Shown here: in pieces, positions 46,920-55,264 of the stretch
How the letters are laid out: each line of letters begins with the position of its first letter
Numbering within the stretch: position 1 is the first letter of the stretch
Assembly (NCBI RefSeq): GCF_003590645.1
Contig: NZ_CP031834.1
Span: 1,302,501-1,366,500 of the forward strand
Origin: Mesorhizobium sp. DCY119
Lineage (GTDB): Bacteria; Pseudomonadota; Alphaproteobacteria; Rhizobiales; Rhizobiaceae
Direction of reading: 5' to 3'
DNA length: 64,000 nucleotides
Translations under genes and position numbers: made by a program
Notes under the pieces: model-generated
The model's input: only the letters and a program-made list of their open reading frames with translations
What the model was told of the DNA's origin: nothing
Databases searched by the model: none

Positions 46920-48926
46920 TCAAATATGGTCTCGTGGAATTTCTTCCTTGAAATCGCGCTCGAACACCAAAACATTACCTTCATAGGCCTCAATTCGGCC
47001 GCTCAGATAGAAATTTTTGGCATCAGAGTGCATTTTTGTGAAAGTCTCGGTGCGCAGCGACCATTCATTTCGCGACAAGGTCGACGTCCAGTGCGTCTTG
47101 CCGAAAGCCGAGAGGGGATCGGCCGGGTCGATGGTCCACCATTCGCGCGCGACACCGCCATTGACGAGGCCGTGGTCCTTGTCGCGGATTTCGCCGAAAT
47201 CGTCGACGATGACCAGCGAGACCTTGCCGGTCGCCGCATCGCGCTCGACCTTGCGGCTGTTGGCGCTTTTGCGCAGTGTTTCCACCTGCCAGGGTGTTGC
47301 GCCCTCGGGTTCGGCGAAAGTGACCTCGTCGCCGCTGCCCGAGGGGCGGACAGGGAGGTCGATCGCGCCTTGTTCAAGCGTCAGCGTGACGGGCCGGGGC
47401 GATGGCCAGACCAGCGGCCAGTAGGTCGAGGATACCGCGACACGCAGCCGGTGACCCTTGGCGACGCTGTAGGCGATGTCGTCAAGCTTAAGCGTGATCT
47501 CCACTGCCTCACCGGGTGGCATGGCTTTGGGGAACTCGTGACTGTCGCGGTGGGTGAGGTTCAGCACGCCGTATGTGATGCGGGTGGACGAGCCATCCGG
47601 CTGCACGTCGCAGAGCCGGACCGCGACCATCGCCCGCTCGTGGTCGGCCGCGAGCCTGAGCCGGATGACCGGGGCGCCGACGATATCCATCGTGGCTTCA
47701 AGCGGTGGCCCATCGAAGCAGACCGATTTCTCGTCATCCTCGCGCTGGTCGCCGGGCAGTTCCGGCCCGAGCCAGATCGCGCAATATTCGCCGCCGGCCA
47801 TGCCGCAATCCTGCGGTGTCGCGACTTTGATGCTGCTGAGTATTTCGGCGGTGTCGGTCAGGCTGTTGTCGGCTGCGAGATGCAGGCGTTTCGGTGCGAT
47901 GGTCTTCGAAGGCCAGTTCTTTTCGGCGATCCAGCGGCCGGGACGCTCCTCATACCAGTCGCGCGGCGGCACGGAGTCCATGACGTAGAGCCGCATCGCC
48001 GGGTCGTTGTCGACGCCGGTGTCGATGCCTTTCAGCCAGCGATCCCACCAGCGCAGCGCTTCCTGCAGGAAGCCGATAGCCGGCTTCGGCACGGCGAAAT
48101 GCGGATATTTGTGGATCCACGGGCCGATCAATCCCTTGGCCGGCGCCTGGACGCCCTCGACGATGCGCGCGACGGCGTTCTTGTAGGCGTCGCCCCAGCC
48201 GCCGACGGCCAGTGTCGCCGCCTTGATCTTCGAAAAATCCTCGCAGACAGAGCCGCGTTTCCAATAAGCATCGCGGCGCTGGTGCCTCAGCCAGTCGGCA
48301 GGCAGGAAAGGCTCGTTCTCGAGGCGCGCCAGCCACATGTCCCGCCATTTGTCGCCGACCAGCGCGGGGTCGGGCGCGCGGGAAGAATAGGACAGCATGG
48401 TCGAGCCCCAGCCGAGATTTTCGTTGAGCAGCAGGCCGCCCTTATAATGGATATCGTCGGCGTAGCGGTCGTCGGTGGAGCACAGCGTGATGATCGCCTT
48501 CAGCGCTTCCGGCTGCTTGGCCGCGACCTGCAGCGAATTGAAGCCGCCCCAGGAAATGCCCATCATGCCGACATTGCCGTTGCACCAGGGCTGGCTCGCC
48601 GCCCAGGCAATGACATTCACCGCATCCTGCAATTCCTGCTCCGAATATTCGTCGTCCATCAACCCTTCGGAATCGCCATTGCCGCGCATGTCGACGCGGA
48701 TGCAGGCATAGCCATGGCCGGCGAAATAGGGATGGGTGAGGGCGTCCCGCGCCGTGGTGCCGTCGCGCTTGCGATAGGGCAGGTGCTCGAGGATCACCGG
48801 CACCGGCTCCTGGTCGGCATCGTCCGGCATCCACACCCGCGCCGACAACCGGCAGCCATCGGGCATCACAATGCCCATGTCGGGGAATTCGAGAACGGTG
48901 CGGGGGAAGTCGGTGATGGTTTTCAT
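46920..48926 (-). CDS. CocE/NonD-family hydrolase (X-Pro dipeptidyl-peptidase S15 fold)
   Basis: A 668-aa serine hydrolase. ATG 48926 has AGGAGC 6 nt upstream. The N-terminal alpha/beta domain has YRKRDGTTARDA, the DMRGNGDSEG region and nucleophile elbow GISWGGFNS. The C-terminal half is the jelly-roll domain of this family. No Sec signal is seen, so it acts in the cytoplasm. Relatives hydrolyse acyl esters or amides (cocaine esterase, cephalosporin acylases). As first gene before the ABC transporter operon it may process the imported compound. Confidence 0.88.
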   Translation of the reverse strand: MKTITDFPRTVLEFPDMGIVMPDGCRLSARVWMPDDADQEPVPVILEHLPYRKRDGTTARDALTHPYFAGHGYACIRVDMRGNGDSEGLMDDEYSEQELQDAVNVIAWAASQPWCNGNVGMMGISWGGFNSLQVAAKQPEALKAIITLCSTDDRYADDIHYKGGLLLNENLGWGSTMLSYSSRAPDPALVGDKWRDMWLARLENEPFLPADWLRHQRRDAYWKRGSVCEDFSKIKAATLAVGGWGDAYKNAVARIVEGVQAPAKGLIGPWIHKYPHFAVPKPAIGFLQEALRWWDRWLKGIDTGVDNDPAMRLYVMDSVPPRDWYEERPGRWIAEKNWPSKTIAPKRLHLAADNSLTDTAEILSSIKVATPQDCGMAGGEYCAIWLGPELPGDQREDDEKSVCFDGPPLEATMDIVGAPVIRLRLAADHERAMVAVRLCDVQPDGSSTRITYGVLNLTHRDSHEFPKAMPPGEAVEITLKLDDIAYSVAKGHRLRVAVSSTYWPLVWPSPRPVTLTLEQGAIDLPVRPSGSGDEVTFAEPEGATPWQVETLRKSANSRKVERDAATGKVSLVIVDDFGEIRDKDHGLVNGGVAREWWTIDPADPLSAFGKTHWTSTLSRNEWSLRTETFTKMHSDAKNFYLSGRIEAYEGNVLVFERDFKEEIPRDHI

Positions 48927-49110
48927 GCCTATGCTCCTGATGACTACAGGAGGCATCGGACAGGGGCCAAAAGCAAGTCGGAGAAACGCCGCCCGGATTG
49001 CTTTTTGCGGCGAACGGCCCGATTCGACGGGCGCATCGAATTGGACAGGAACAATTGAAAAGGCCTTTTATGAGTGCTATTTAAAGTACCAATAAAAGAT
49101 GGAGCTTTCC

Positions 49111-49359
49111 ATGCCTCACACCATTCTTGCCGAAGTCACGGCCAGTGTTTCGGAACTGAAAAAGAACCCGATGGGAACCGTTGCTGCCGGCGAAGGCTTT
49201 CCGGTCGCGATCCTGAATCACAACGAGCCGGCCTTCTATTGTGTGCCCGCCAAGGCGTTTGAGGCGATGATGGACCGGATCGAGGATTTCGAACTCAATG
49301 CGATTGCCGATGCCCGCAAGGGCGAGGAGCGCATCCGGGTCGATCTCGATGAGATATGA
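49111..49359 (+). CDS. Antitoxin of a type II toxin-antitoxin pair (Phd/YefM-StbD-like)
   Basis: An 82-aa protein. ATG 49111 is preceded by GGAG at 6 nt; an ATG four codons upstream lacks a ribosome site. The N-terminal half resembles the Phd/YefM DNA-binding fold (VSELKKNPMGTVAAGEGFPVAILNHNEPAFYCVPAKAFEAM), and an acidic tail would wrap the toxin. It overlaps the toxin gene by 11 nt. Confidence 0.85.
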   Translation: MPHTILAEVTASVSELKKNPMGTVAAGEGFPVAILNHNEPAFYCVPAKAFEAMMDRIEDFELNAIADARKGEERIRVDLDEI

Positions 49360-49630
49360 GGTCCAGTTCCTCACATCCGCACTCAAGGAATGGAAGAAAC
49401 TCGACGCCAATACGCGCGAGCAGTTTCGAAAGAAGCTGAAAGAACGCTGCGAGGACCCGCGCCTGCCATCGGCCAAACTTCGCGATGCAAAGGATCGCTA
49501 CAAGATAAAGCTCCGCAGCTCGGGCTACCGGCTGGTTTATGAAGTCATCGACGGTGAACTGGTGGTGCTGGTGATAGCCGTCGGCAGGCGGGACCGCTCG
49601 GCAATCTATGAGGCCGCAAGCAAGCGCTGA
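49349..49630 (+). CDS. RelE/StbE-type mRNA interferase toxin
   Basis: A 93-aa basic protein with the RelE fold: EVQFLTSALKEWKKL, KLRDAKDRYKIKLRSSGYRLVYEV and VIAVGRRDRSAIY near the end, the latter two bearing the usual Arg/Tyr active-site residues. ATG 49349 lies inside the end of the antitoxin gene, the usual toxin-antitoxin overlap. It should cleave mRNA at the ribosome when the antitoxin is degraded. Confidence 0.87.
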   Translation: MRYEVQFLTSALKEWKKLDANTREQFRKKLKERCEDPRLPSAKLRDAKDRYKIKLRSSGYRLVYEVIDGELVVLVIAVGRRDRSAIYEAASKR

Positions 49631-49640
49631 AAGCCGCGCC

Positions 49641-50234
49641 TCAATTCAGCGGAATATCATTCTCGCCCTTGCCGTCCTGATACTCTCCCGAAAGCCGGTC
49701 GTATCTGGCCGCGATTTTGGCGACGCGCGCTTCCAGTTGGGCGCGTTCCGCTTCGGGCAGGTCGCGCAGCAGCTTGCGCAGGGAAAAGCTTTTCCAATAG
49801 GCGTTCTCGGCATTGTAGCCGCCGGGGTCGAGCGTGAAGACCTCTTTGAGGATTTTCAGGTCGTGCGGGATGGCGAAGCTGTCGCGCGAATCCTCGTGGC
49901 TGAAGAGATAGTAGAAATTGTCGAAGCCGGTCCAGGTGATGGCCGACAGGCAGAGCGAGCAAGGCTCGTGGGTTGCGATGAAGATGCAGTCCTTCGTCTC
50001 CGGACGGTCGGCCTTGGGCATTTCGTAGAAGCGCTTCAGGCAATGGACCTCGCCATGCCAGAGCGGATTTTCCGTCTCGTTGTTGGTTTCGGCAAGCACC
50101 AGCGACAGGTCGGATTTGCGCAGGATCGCCGCGCCGAACAGCTTGTTGCCATGGGCCACGCCTTCCGCCGTCTTCGGCACGATGTCGTCCTCGATGACGT
50201 CGAACAGGCGGTTGATCAGCGAGGCTTCGGTCAT
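49641..50234 (-). CDS. Nucleoside/base deaminase of the cytidine-deaminase fold
   Basis: A 197-aa enzyme with the Zn motifs WHGEVHC (H-x-E) and EPCSLCLSAI (PCxxC), spaced as in CDA-fold deaminases. ATG 50234 overlaps the ureidoglycolate-lyase stop by 4 nt, so it is translated with the ureide genes. The C-terminal half is longer than in guanine deaminases of this fold. Purine or ureide deamination is inferred from the location. The canonical amidohydrolase guanine deaminase is also present at 60860, so the substrate may differ. Confidence 0.8.
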   Translation of the reverse strand: MTEASLINRLFDVIEDDIVPKTAEGVAHGNKLFGAAILRKSDLSLVLAETNNETENPLWHGEVHCLKRFYEMPKADRPETKDCIFIATHEPCSLCLSAITWTGFDNFYYLFSHEDSRDSFAIPHDLKILKEVFTLDPGGYNAENAYWKSFSLRKLLRDLPEAERAQLEARVAKIAARYDRLSGEYQDGKGENDIPLN

Positions 50235-50734
50235 CGGGCTTCCGGCAGATGGATTTCGTAAGGGTGGGAGAAGTGGAATTCTTCCAGGTTCGAGCCATCG
50301 CCGCCACGGTCGACGATCAGAAAATCCTGCTTCTTGCCGATGGGGGTGAGCACGCCGTGCCACAGATTGCGCGGATAGTTCACGCCCTGGCCGGGCTGGG
50401 TGAGGAAGGCGTGCGGCGTTTCCGGCCCGTCCTCGCCATCGTGGCAGACGACGACGAGAAAGGGGCGCGGCGACAGCGGGATGAAGGCCTGGCTGCCGAA
50501 GGGATGGCGCTCGACCATGGAGAGTTTCAACGGAAATTTGTAAGGCGTGCCGGCGCCGATGCTGACCAGCACGCGCGCGTTCGGTCCCGCCGCATCGACC
50601 TTGGCCAGATCGTGATAGCGCTCGGTCTTGCCGTTGTTGATCGGATAGTGGTTGTCGCCGCCCTTGTCGATGACATCGCCGAACTCGGCGAAGTTCTCGC
50701 GGGTGAGCAGCTTTGCCGTGACTGTCCGATCCAT
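50231..50734 (-). CDS. allA: Ureidoglycolate lyase
   Basis: A 167-aa protein that splits (S)-ureidoglycolate to glyoxylate and urea. ATG 50734 follows AAAGGACG. Family features include FAEFGDVID near the start, VERHPFGSQAFIPL and YPRNLWHGVLTPI. It lies 17 nt after the ureidoglycine aminohydrolase stop. Its product glyoxylate links to the glycerate kinase at the right edge of the window. Confidence 0.93.
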   Translation of the reverse strand: MDRTVTAKLLTRENFAEFGDVIDKGGDNHYPINNGKTERYHDLAKVDAAGPNARVLVSIGAGTPYKFPLKLSMVERHPFGSQAFIPLSPRPFLVVVCHDGEDGPETPHAFLTQPGQGVNYPRNLWHGVLTPIGKKQDFLIVDRGGDGSNLEEFHFSHPYEIHLPEAR

Positions 50735-50751
50735 GGCGGCGTCCTTTCGGT

Positions 50752-51594
50752 TCAGGGCCGGCGCACAGCAGCGCTGCCGAGCTTCATATGCCGGTTGACG
50801 TCCTTGTAGAGCAGGTAGCGGAAGTTTCCCGGGCCACCGGCATAACAGGCCTGCGGGCAGAAGGCGCGCAGCCACATGTAATCGCCGGCCTCGACCTCGA
50901 CCCAGTCCTGGTTGAGGCGGTAGACGGCTTTGCCTTCGAGCACATAGAGGCCGTGCTCCATCACATGGGTTTCGGCGAAGGGGATCACCGCGCCCGGCTC
51001 AAGGGTCACCACGGTCAGGTGCATGTCGTGGCGCAGGTCGGCCGGATCGACGAAGCGGGTCGTTGCCCATTTGCCTTCGGTGCCCGGCATGGGAGATGGC
51101 GCGATGTCCTTCTCGTTGGCGAAGAAGGCTTCCGGCACGTCGATGCCGTCGACATAGTCATAGGCCTTGCGGACCCAGTGGAAACGGACGGGTTCAGCAC
51201 TCTCGTTGCGGGCGGTCCATTTGCTGGCCGGCGGCAAGAAGGCAAAGCCGCCCGGCTGCAGGACGTGTTTCTTGCCGTCGAGCGCAATGGTCAGTTCGCC
51301 CTCGACCACGAACAGCGCGCCTTCCGCACCAGCGTCCGGCTCCGGCCTGTCGCTGCCGCCGCCGGGAGCGATTTCCATGATGTATTGCGAGAACGTCTCG
51401 GCAAAACCCGACAGCGGACGCGACAGCACCCAGGCGCGGGTGTTGTCCCAGAAAGGCAGCAGGCTGGCGACGATGTCGCTCATCACGCCCTTGGGGATGA
51501 CGGCATAGGCCTCGGTGAAAACGGCGCGGCCCGTCAAAAGCTGCGTCTGCGGCGGCAGGCCTCCGGTCGGGGCGTAATAGGTGCGGTCGGCCAT
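50752..51594 (-). CDS. allE: (S)-ureidoglycine aminohydrolase (bicupin)
   Basis: A 280-aa bicupin that releases ammonia from ureidoglycine to give ureidoglycolate. It starts MADRTYYAPTGGLPPQ. The C-terminal cupin has the metal site in HVMEHGLYVLEGKAVYRL and a late Gln/Tyr (FCPQACYAGG), as in Mn-binding UGHY/YlbA proteins. It sits between the PuuE-UraD gene and allA on the same strand. An allantoate amidohydrolase, needed just before it, is not in the window. Confidence 0.92.
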   Translation of the reverse strand: MADRTYYAPTGGLPPQTQLLTGRAVFTEAYAVIPKGVMSDIVASLLPFWDNTRAWVLSRPLSGFAETFSQYIMEIAPGGGSDRPEPDAGAEGALFVVEGELTIALDGKKHVLQPGGFAFLPPASKWTARNESAEPVRFHWVRKAYDYVDGIDVPEAFFANEKDIAPSPMPGTEGKWATTRFVDPADLRHDMHLTVVTLEPGAVIPFAETHVMEHGLYVLEGKAVYRLNQDWVEVEAGDYMWLRAFCPQACYAGGPGNFRYLLYKDVNRHMKLGSAAVRRP

Positions 51595-51651
51595 TCTGGG
51601 TCCTTAAAAGTATAGTTGATCGTGCCCTTTTTTCAGTCAGGCTTTCACGAT

Positions 51652-53070
51652 CTAGGCGGGCAAAAGGTCTTTCAGGCGCAGCAGCGCGATGCGCTCCACC
51701 TGCTTGCAGGCCGTCTCGAATTCTTCGGCGCGGCTGTTGCCGATGCGGGTTTCGAAAGCGGCAAGAATTTCGTCCTTGGTCTTGCCCTTTACCGCGATGA
51801 TGAAGGGAAAGCCGAAGGTGGTGACATAGGCGGCGTTGAGCTTGGAGAAGAGCTCGCGCTCGGCATCTGTCAGGGCATCCAGCCCGGCAGAAGCCTGTTC
51901 CTGGGTGGATTCCGGCGTCAGGCGTTTTGCGGCTGCCAGCTTGCCGGCGAGGTCGGGATGGGCGGTCAGCACGGTGAGACGTTCCTTTTCGCTTGCCGAC
52001 CTGAAGGCGCGGCACAGCGCATTGTGCAGGCCGCCGGCGCTGTCATGGGCCGGTCCGAGTTCCAGCCCGTAGGCGCGCTCGGCGATCCATGGCGAATGCT
52101 CGAAAATGCCGCCGAATTTCTCGACGAATTCGCCAAGCGCCATCTTCGACGGGCGCATTGCTTGCGGCTGATAGGGGTGATGCTCCTGCCAATGGCGGGC
52201 GATGTCGATGCGGCGCGCGAGCCAGACCTTGTCGTGGCTTTTGACGTAGTCGATGAAGCGCTTGAGCGCGGCCGCGCGGCCGGGGCGGCCGACGAGACGG
52301 CAGTGCAGGCCGATATTCATCATGCGCGGGCGGCCGGCCTTGCCTTCGGCGTAGAGCGTGTCGAAGGAATCCTTCAGATAGGCGTAGAACTGGTCGCCGG
52401 AATTGAAGCCCTGCGGCGTCGCGAAACGCATGTCGTTGGCGTCGAGCGTGTAGGGGATGATGAGGTGAGCATGGTTCTCATGCTCAAGCCAGTAGGGCAG
52501 CTCGTCGTCATAGGTGTCGGAGATATAGTCGAGGCCGCCTGCCTCGCAGGCCAGTCGCACCGTGTTGATCGAGGTGCGGCCGGTGTACCAGCCGCGCGGG
52601 CGCTCGCCGGTGACTTCGGTGTGAAGCCTTATCGCCTCGACGATGTCGGCGCGCTCGGCTTCCGCCGAATGCTCGCGGTAGTCGATCCATTTCAGCCCGT
52701 GCGAGGCGATTTCCCAGCCGGCTTCCTGCATGGCGGTCACCTGGTCGGGCGAGCGGGCAAGCGCGGTGGCGACGCCGTAGACGGTGACCGGAACCTCGGC
52801 CTCGGTGAACATGCGGTGCAGCCGCCAGAAGCCGGCGCGCGCGCCATATTCGTAGATCGATTCCATATTCCAGTGGCGCATGCCGACCCACGGGGCGGCG
52901 CCGACGATCTCCGACAGGAAGGCTTCGGAAGCGGCATCGCCATGCAGAACGCAGTTTTCGCCGCCTTCCTCGTAGTTGACGACGAACTGCACGGCGACAT
53001 GCGCGCCTCCCGGCCATTTCGGGTCGGGCGGGTTGGCGCCATAGCCGCGCATGTCTCTTTCGTAACGCAT
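51652..53070 (-). CDS. Bifunctional allantoinase (PuuE) - OHCU decarboxylase (UraD)
   Basis: A 472-aa fusion. The N-terminal ~310 residues are the polysaccharide-deacetylase-fold allantoinase PuuE (RYERDMRGYGANPPDPKWPGGA, WEIASHGLKWIDY, NIGLHCRLVGRPGR). The C-terminal ~160 are 2-oxo-4-hydroxy-4-carboxy-5-ureidoimidazoline decarboxylase (FEHSPWIAERAY, LTAHPDLAGKLA, FGFPFIIAVKGK). It thus joins the last step of allantoin formation to allantoin ring opening. GAGGG precedes the ATG. It is divergent from the HIU hydrolase gene, which supplies its first substrate. Confidence 0.94.
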   Translation of the reverse strand: MRYERDMRGYGANPPDPKWPGGAHVAVQFVVNYEEGGENCVLHGDAASEAFLSEIVGAAPWVGMRHWNMESIYEYGARAGFWRLHRMFTEAEVPVTVYGVATALARSPDQVTAMQEAGWEIASHGLKWIDYREHSAEAERADIVEAIRLHTEVTGERPRGWYTGRTSINTVRLACEAGGLDYISDTYDDELPYWLEHENHAHLIIPYTLDANDMRFATPQGFNSGDQFYAYLKDSFDTLYAEGKAGRPRMMNIGLHCRLVGRPGRAAALKRFIDYVKSHDKVWLARRIDIARHWQEHHPYQPQAMRPSKMALGEFVEKFGGIFEHSPWIAERAYGLELGPAHDSAGGLHNALCRAFRSASEKERLTVLTAHPDLAGKLAAAKRLTPESTQEQASAGLDALTDAERELFSKLNAAYVTTFGFPFIIAVKGKTKDEILAAFETRIGNSRAEEFETACKQVERIALLRLKDLLPA

Positions 53071-53151
53071 GAAATCCCTCAGGTTTCCGGCGAAAGCCGA
53101 ACTTGCAGATTGAGAATAATCGAAAGACTGGCCGGGGCATTCCCCTTATTA

Positions 53152-53163
53152 TTTTTGAAAGTC
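53152..53163 (+). promoter_or_regulatory. TTTTTGAAAGTC motif in the puuE-uraH divergent gap
   Basis: The same 12-mer stands upstream of puuD (59556-59567). Here it is 90 bp before uraH and 82 bp before the PuuE-UraD start, followed by TTTTTG and preceded by GAAAGACT some 30 bp to the left (a loose inverted repeat with AGTCTTT). It may be the site of a common purine-pathway regulator. Confidence 0.45.
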
Positions 53164-53252
53164 TTTTTGTGGCCTTCGGCTTCTCCGGGACTTATGCATG
53201 GCATTTATTTGCCGCACAATCGATCGTTCGTGTTCACAAGCAGGGAGGCAGT

Positions 53253-53618
53253 ATGTCGACGACGGATGGCGGGCGCCTGACGACCCATGTTCTCGATACG
53301 GCTTCCGGCAAGCCGGCAGCGGGGTTGTCGATTTCGCTGTATAAGGTCAGCGGCAATTCGCACCGCAAGGTGAAGACGGTGGTGACGAATTCCGACGGGC
53401 GCTGCGACGAGCCGCTGCTGGCGGGGCGCGCCTTTCAGGCCGGACAGTATGAACTGGTGTTTTCGGCCGGCGCCTATTTTCGCGCTGCCGGATTGGCGCT
53501 GCCAGAGCCGATGTTCCTGGACGAGGTGCCGATCCGTTTCGGCATGTCGGAAGAAAAGCATTATCATGTGCCGCTGCTGATCTCGCCCTATGGTTATTCG
53601 ACGTATCGGGGGAGTTGA
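53253..53618 (+). CDS. uraH: 5-hydroxyisourate hydrolase
   Basis: A 121-aa transthyretin-like enzyme that hydrolyses 5-hydroxyisourate to OHCU. It has LTTHVLDTASGKPA (His of the active site), the DGRCDEPLL region and the diagnostic C-terminal YGYSTYRGS. GGGAGG lies 6 nt before ATG 53253; it is cytoplasmic, with no signal. It heads the rightward half of the island, and xdhA follows after a repeat unit. Confidence 0.94.
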   Translation: MSTTDGGRLTTHVLDTASGKPAAGLSISLYKVSGNSHRKVKTVVTNSDGRCDEPLLAGRAFQAGQYELVFSAGAYFRAAGLALPEPMFLDEVPIRFGMSEEKHYHVPLLISPYGYSTYRGS

Positions 53619-53640
53619 TGATGGGTTTTGCAGGTTTGTG

Positions 53641-53755
53641 CCGCCCCTCACCCTTACCCTCTCCCCGTAAACGGGGAGAGGGGGACGTCGGCGTTGAAGC
53701 TTCCTTCTTCTCCCCGTTTACGGGGAGAAGGTGCCGGCAGGCGGATGAGGGGCAG
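53641..53755. repeat. Palindromic intergenic repeat, family A, copy 2
   Basis: It runs from CCGCCCCTCACCC to GATGAGGGGCAG with two hairpins (CTCTCCCCGT/ACGGGGAGAG and CTTCTCCCCG/CGGGGAGAAG). It separates uraH from xdhA and may cut transcription between them. Confidence 0.88.
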
Positions 53756-53778
53756 CGCGGCGGTTGGAGAGATTGAAA

Positions 53779-55254
53779 ATGACCAAAACCCGCAACGAAA
53801 TCCGCTTCCTGCTCAATGGCGAGGATGTGGCGCTGTCGCAGGTCGCGCCCGACGAGACGCTGCTCGACTATCTGCGCCTGCGCCGTTCGCTGCGCGGCAG
53901 CAAGGAAGGCTGCGCGGAAGGCGATTGCGGTGCCTGCACGGTGCTGGTCGGCAGGATGACGGACGGCAAGCTGGTCTATGAAAGCGTCAATGCCTGCATC
54001 CGCTTCCTCGGCTCGCTCGACGGCTGCCACGTCGTGACCATCGAGCATCTGCGCGGCGAGGCCGGCAAACTTCATCCCGTCCAGCAGGCGATGGTCGATT
54101 TTCACGGTTCGCAATGCGGCTTCTGCACGCCGGGCTTCGTCATGTCACTCTACGGGCTGTGGATGAAGGAGCCGGAACCGGCGGATGCTGCGATCGAAAA
54201 GGCGCTGCAGGGCAATCTCTGCCGCTGCACCGGCTATGAGGCAATCATGCGTGCGGCGCGCGCCATTTCGAGCTACGGCAAGGTCGCCAAGGACCCGCTG
54301 GCGGTCGAGCGCGCGGCGGTGATGAAGAAACTCGCCACGCTGCGCGATGGTTCACGCGTCGAGATCGGCACGGAAAAGCATCGACTGATCGTGCCGGCGG
54401 ATGTGGACGATTTCGCCTCTATTCTCGAAAGCGAAGAGAAGCCGACGGTCGTCGCCGGTTCGACCGACGTCGGCCTGTGGGTCACCAAGCACATGCGCGA
54501 TATTTCGCCGGTGATCTTCATCGGCCATCTCGACGGGTTGCGGAAGATTTCGGAAAAGGACGGCGTGGTCAGCATCGGCGCCGGCGTGACCTATACGGAA
54601 GCGTTCTCGACGCTTTCCAAGCGCATTCCGGCGCTCGGGCCGCTCATCGACCGCATCGGCGGCGAGCAGGTGCGCAATATGGGCACGATCGGCGGCAACA
54701 TAGCCAACGGTTCGCCGATCGGCGACACGCCGCCGCCCTTCATCGCGCTCGGTGCATCGCTGACGCTGCGCAAGGGCAAGGCGCGCCGGACGATCCCGCT
54801 GGAGGAATTCTTCATCGCCTATGGCAAGCAGGACCGGCAGCCGGGCGAGTTCGTCGAGGCCGTGCATGTGCCTGTGCCGGCGCAAGGCAGTCATTTCGCC
54901 GTCTACAAGATCACCAAGCGCCGGGATGAGGACATCACGGCGGCCTTGGGCGCGTTTCTTCTGACGCTTGCCGGGGATGGCACCGTTGCCTCGATCCGCA
55001 TCGCCTATGGCGGCATGGCGGCGACGCCGAAGCGGGCCAGGGCGGTGGAGGCGGCATTGACCGGCAAGCCATGGACCGAAGCAGCCGTGGAAGCGGCGAT
55101 GACAAAATATGCCGAGGACTTCACCCCGCTGACCGACATGCGCGCGACGGCGGAATATCGTATGCTGGCGGCGCGCAACCTGCTGATGCGGTTCTTTGCG
55201 GAGACCCAAGGCGGAAAAGCGCCGATCCAGGTCTCGCGGCACCGGGCAGCGTGA
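53779..55254 (+). CDS. xdhA: Xanthine dehydrogenase small subunit (2Fe-2S and FAD)
   Basis: A 491-aa subunit. ATG 53779 follows GGAGAG. The N-terminal plant-type [2Fe-2S] site has C45, C50, C53 and C73; a second helical cluster domain has C113, C116, C148 and C150 (CGFCTPGF ... CRCTGY). The FAD domain from about 195 has VVAGSTDVGLW and MGTIGGNIANGSPIGD. It carries electrons from the Mo subunit to NAD+ in xanthine/hypoxanthine oxidation. xdhB starts 10 nt after its stop. Confidence 0.96.
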   Translation: MTKTRNEIRFLLNGEDVALSQVAPDETLLDYLRLRRSLRGSKEGCAEGDCGACTVLVGRMTDGKLVYESVNACIRFLGSLDGCHVVTIEHLRGEAGKLHPVQQAMVDFHGSQCGFCTPGFVMSLYGLWMKEPEPADAAIEKALQGNLCRCTGYEAIMRAARAISSYGKVAKDPLAVERAAVMKKLATLRDGSRVEIGTEKHRLIVPADVDDFASILESEEKPTVVAGSTDVGLWVTKHMRDISPVIFIGHLDGLRKISEKDGVVSIGAGVTYTEAFSTLSKRIPALGPLIDRIGGEQVRNMGTIGGNIANGSPIGDTPPPFIALGASLTLRKGKARRTIPLEEFFIAYGKQDRQPGEFVEAVHVPVPAQGSHFAVYKITKRRDEDITAALGAFLLTLAGDGTVASIRIAYGGMAATPKRARAVEAALTGKPWTEAAVEAAMTKYAEDFTPLTDMRATAEYRMLAARNLLMRFFAETQGGKAPIQVSRHRAA

Positions 55255-55264
55255 GGTGACGGTT

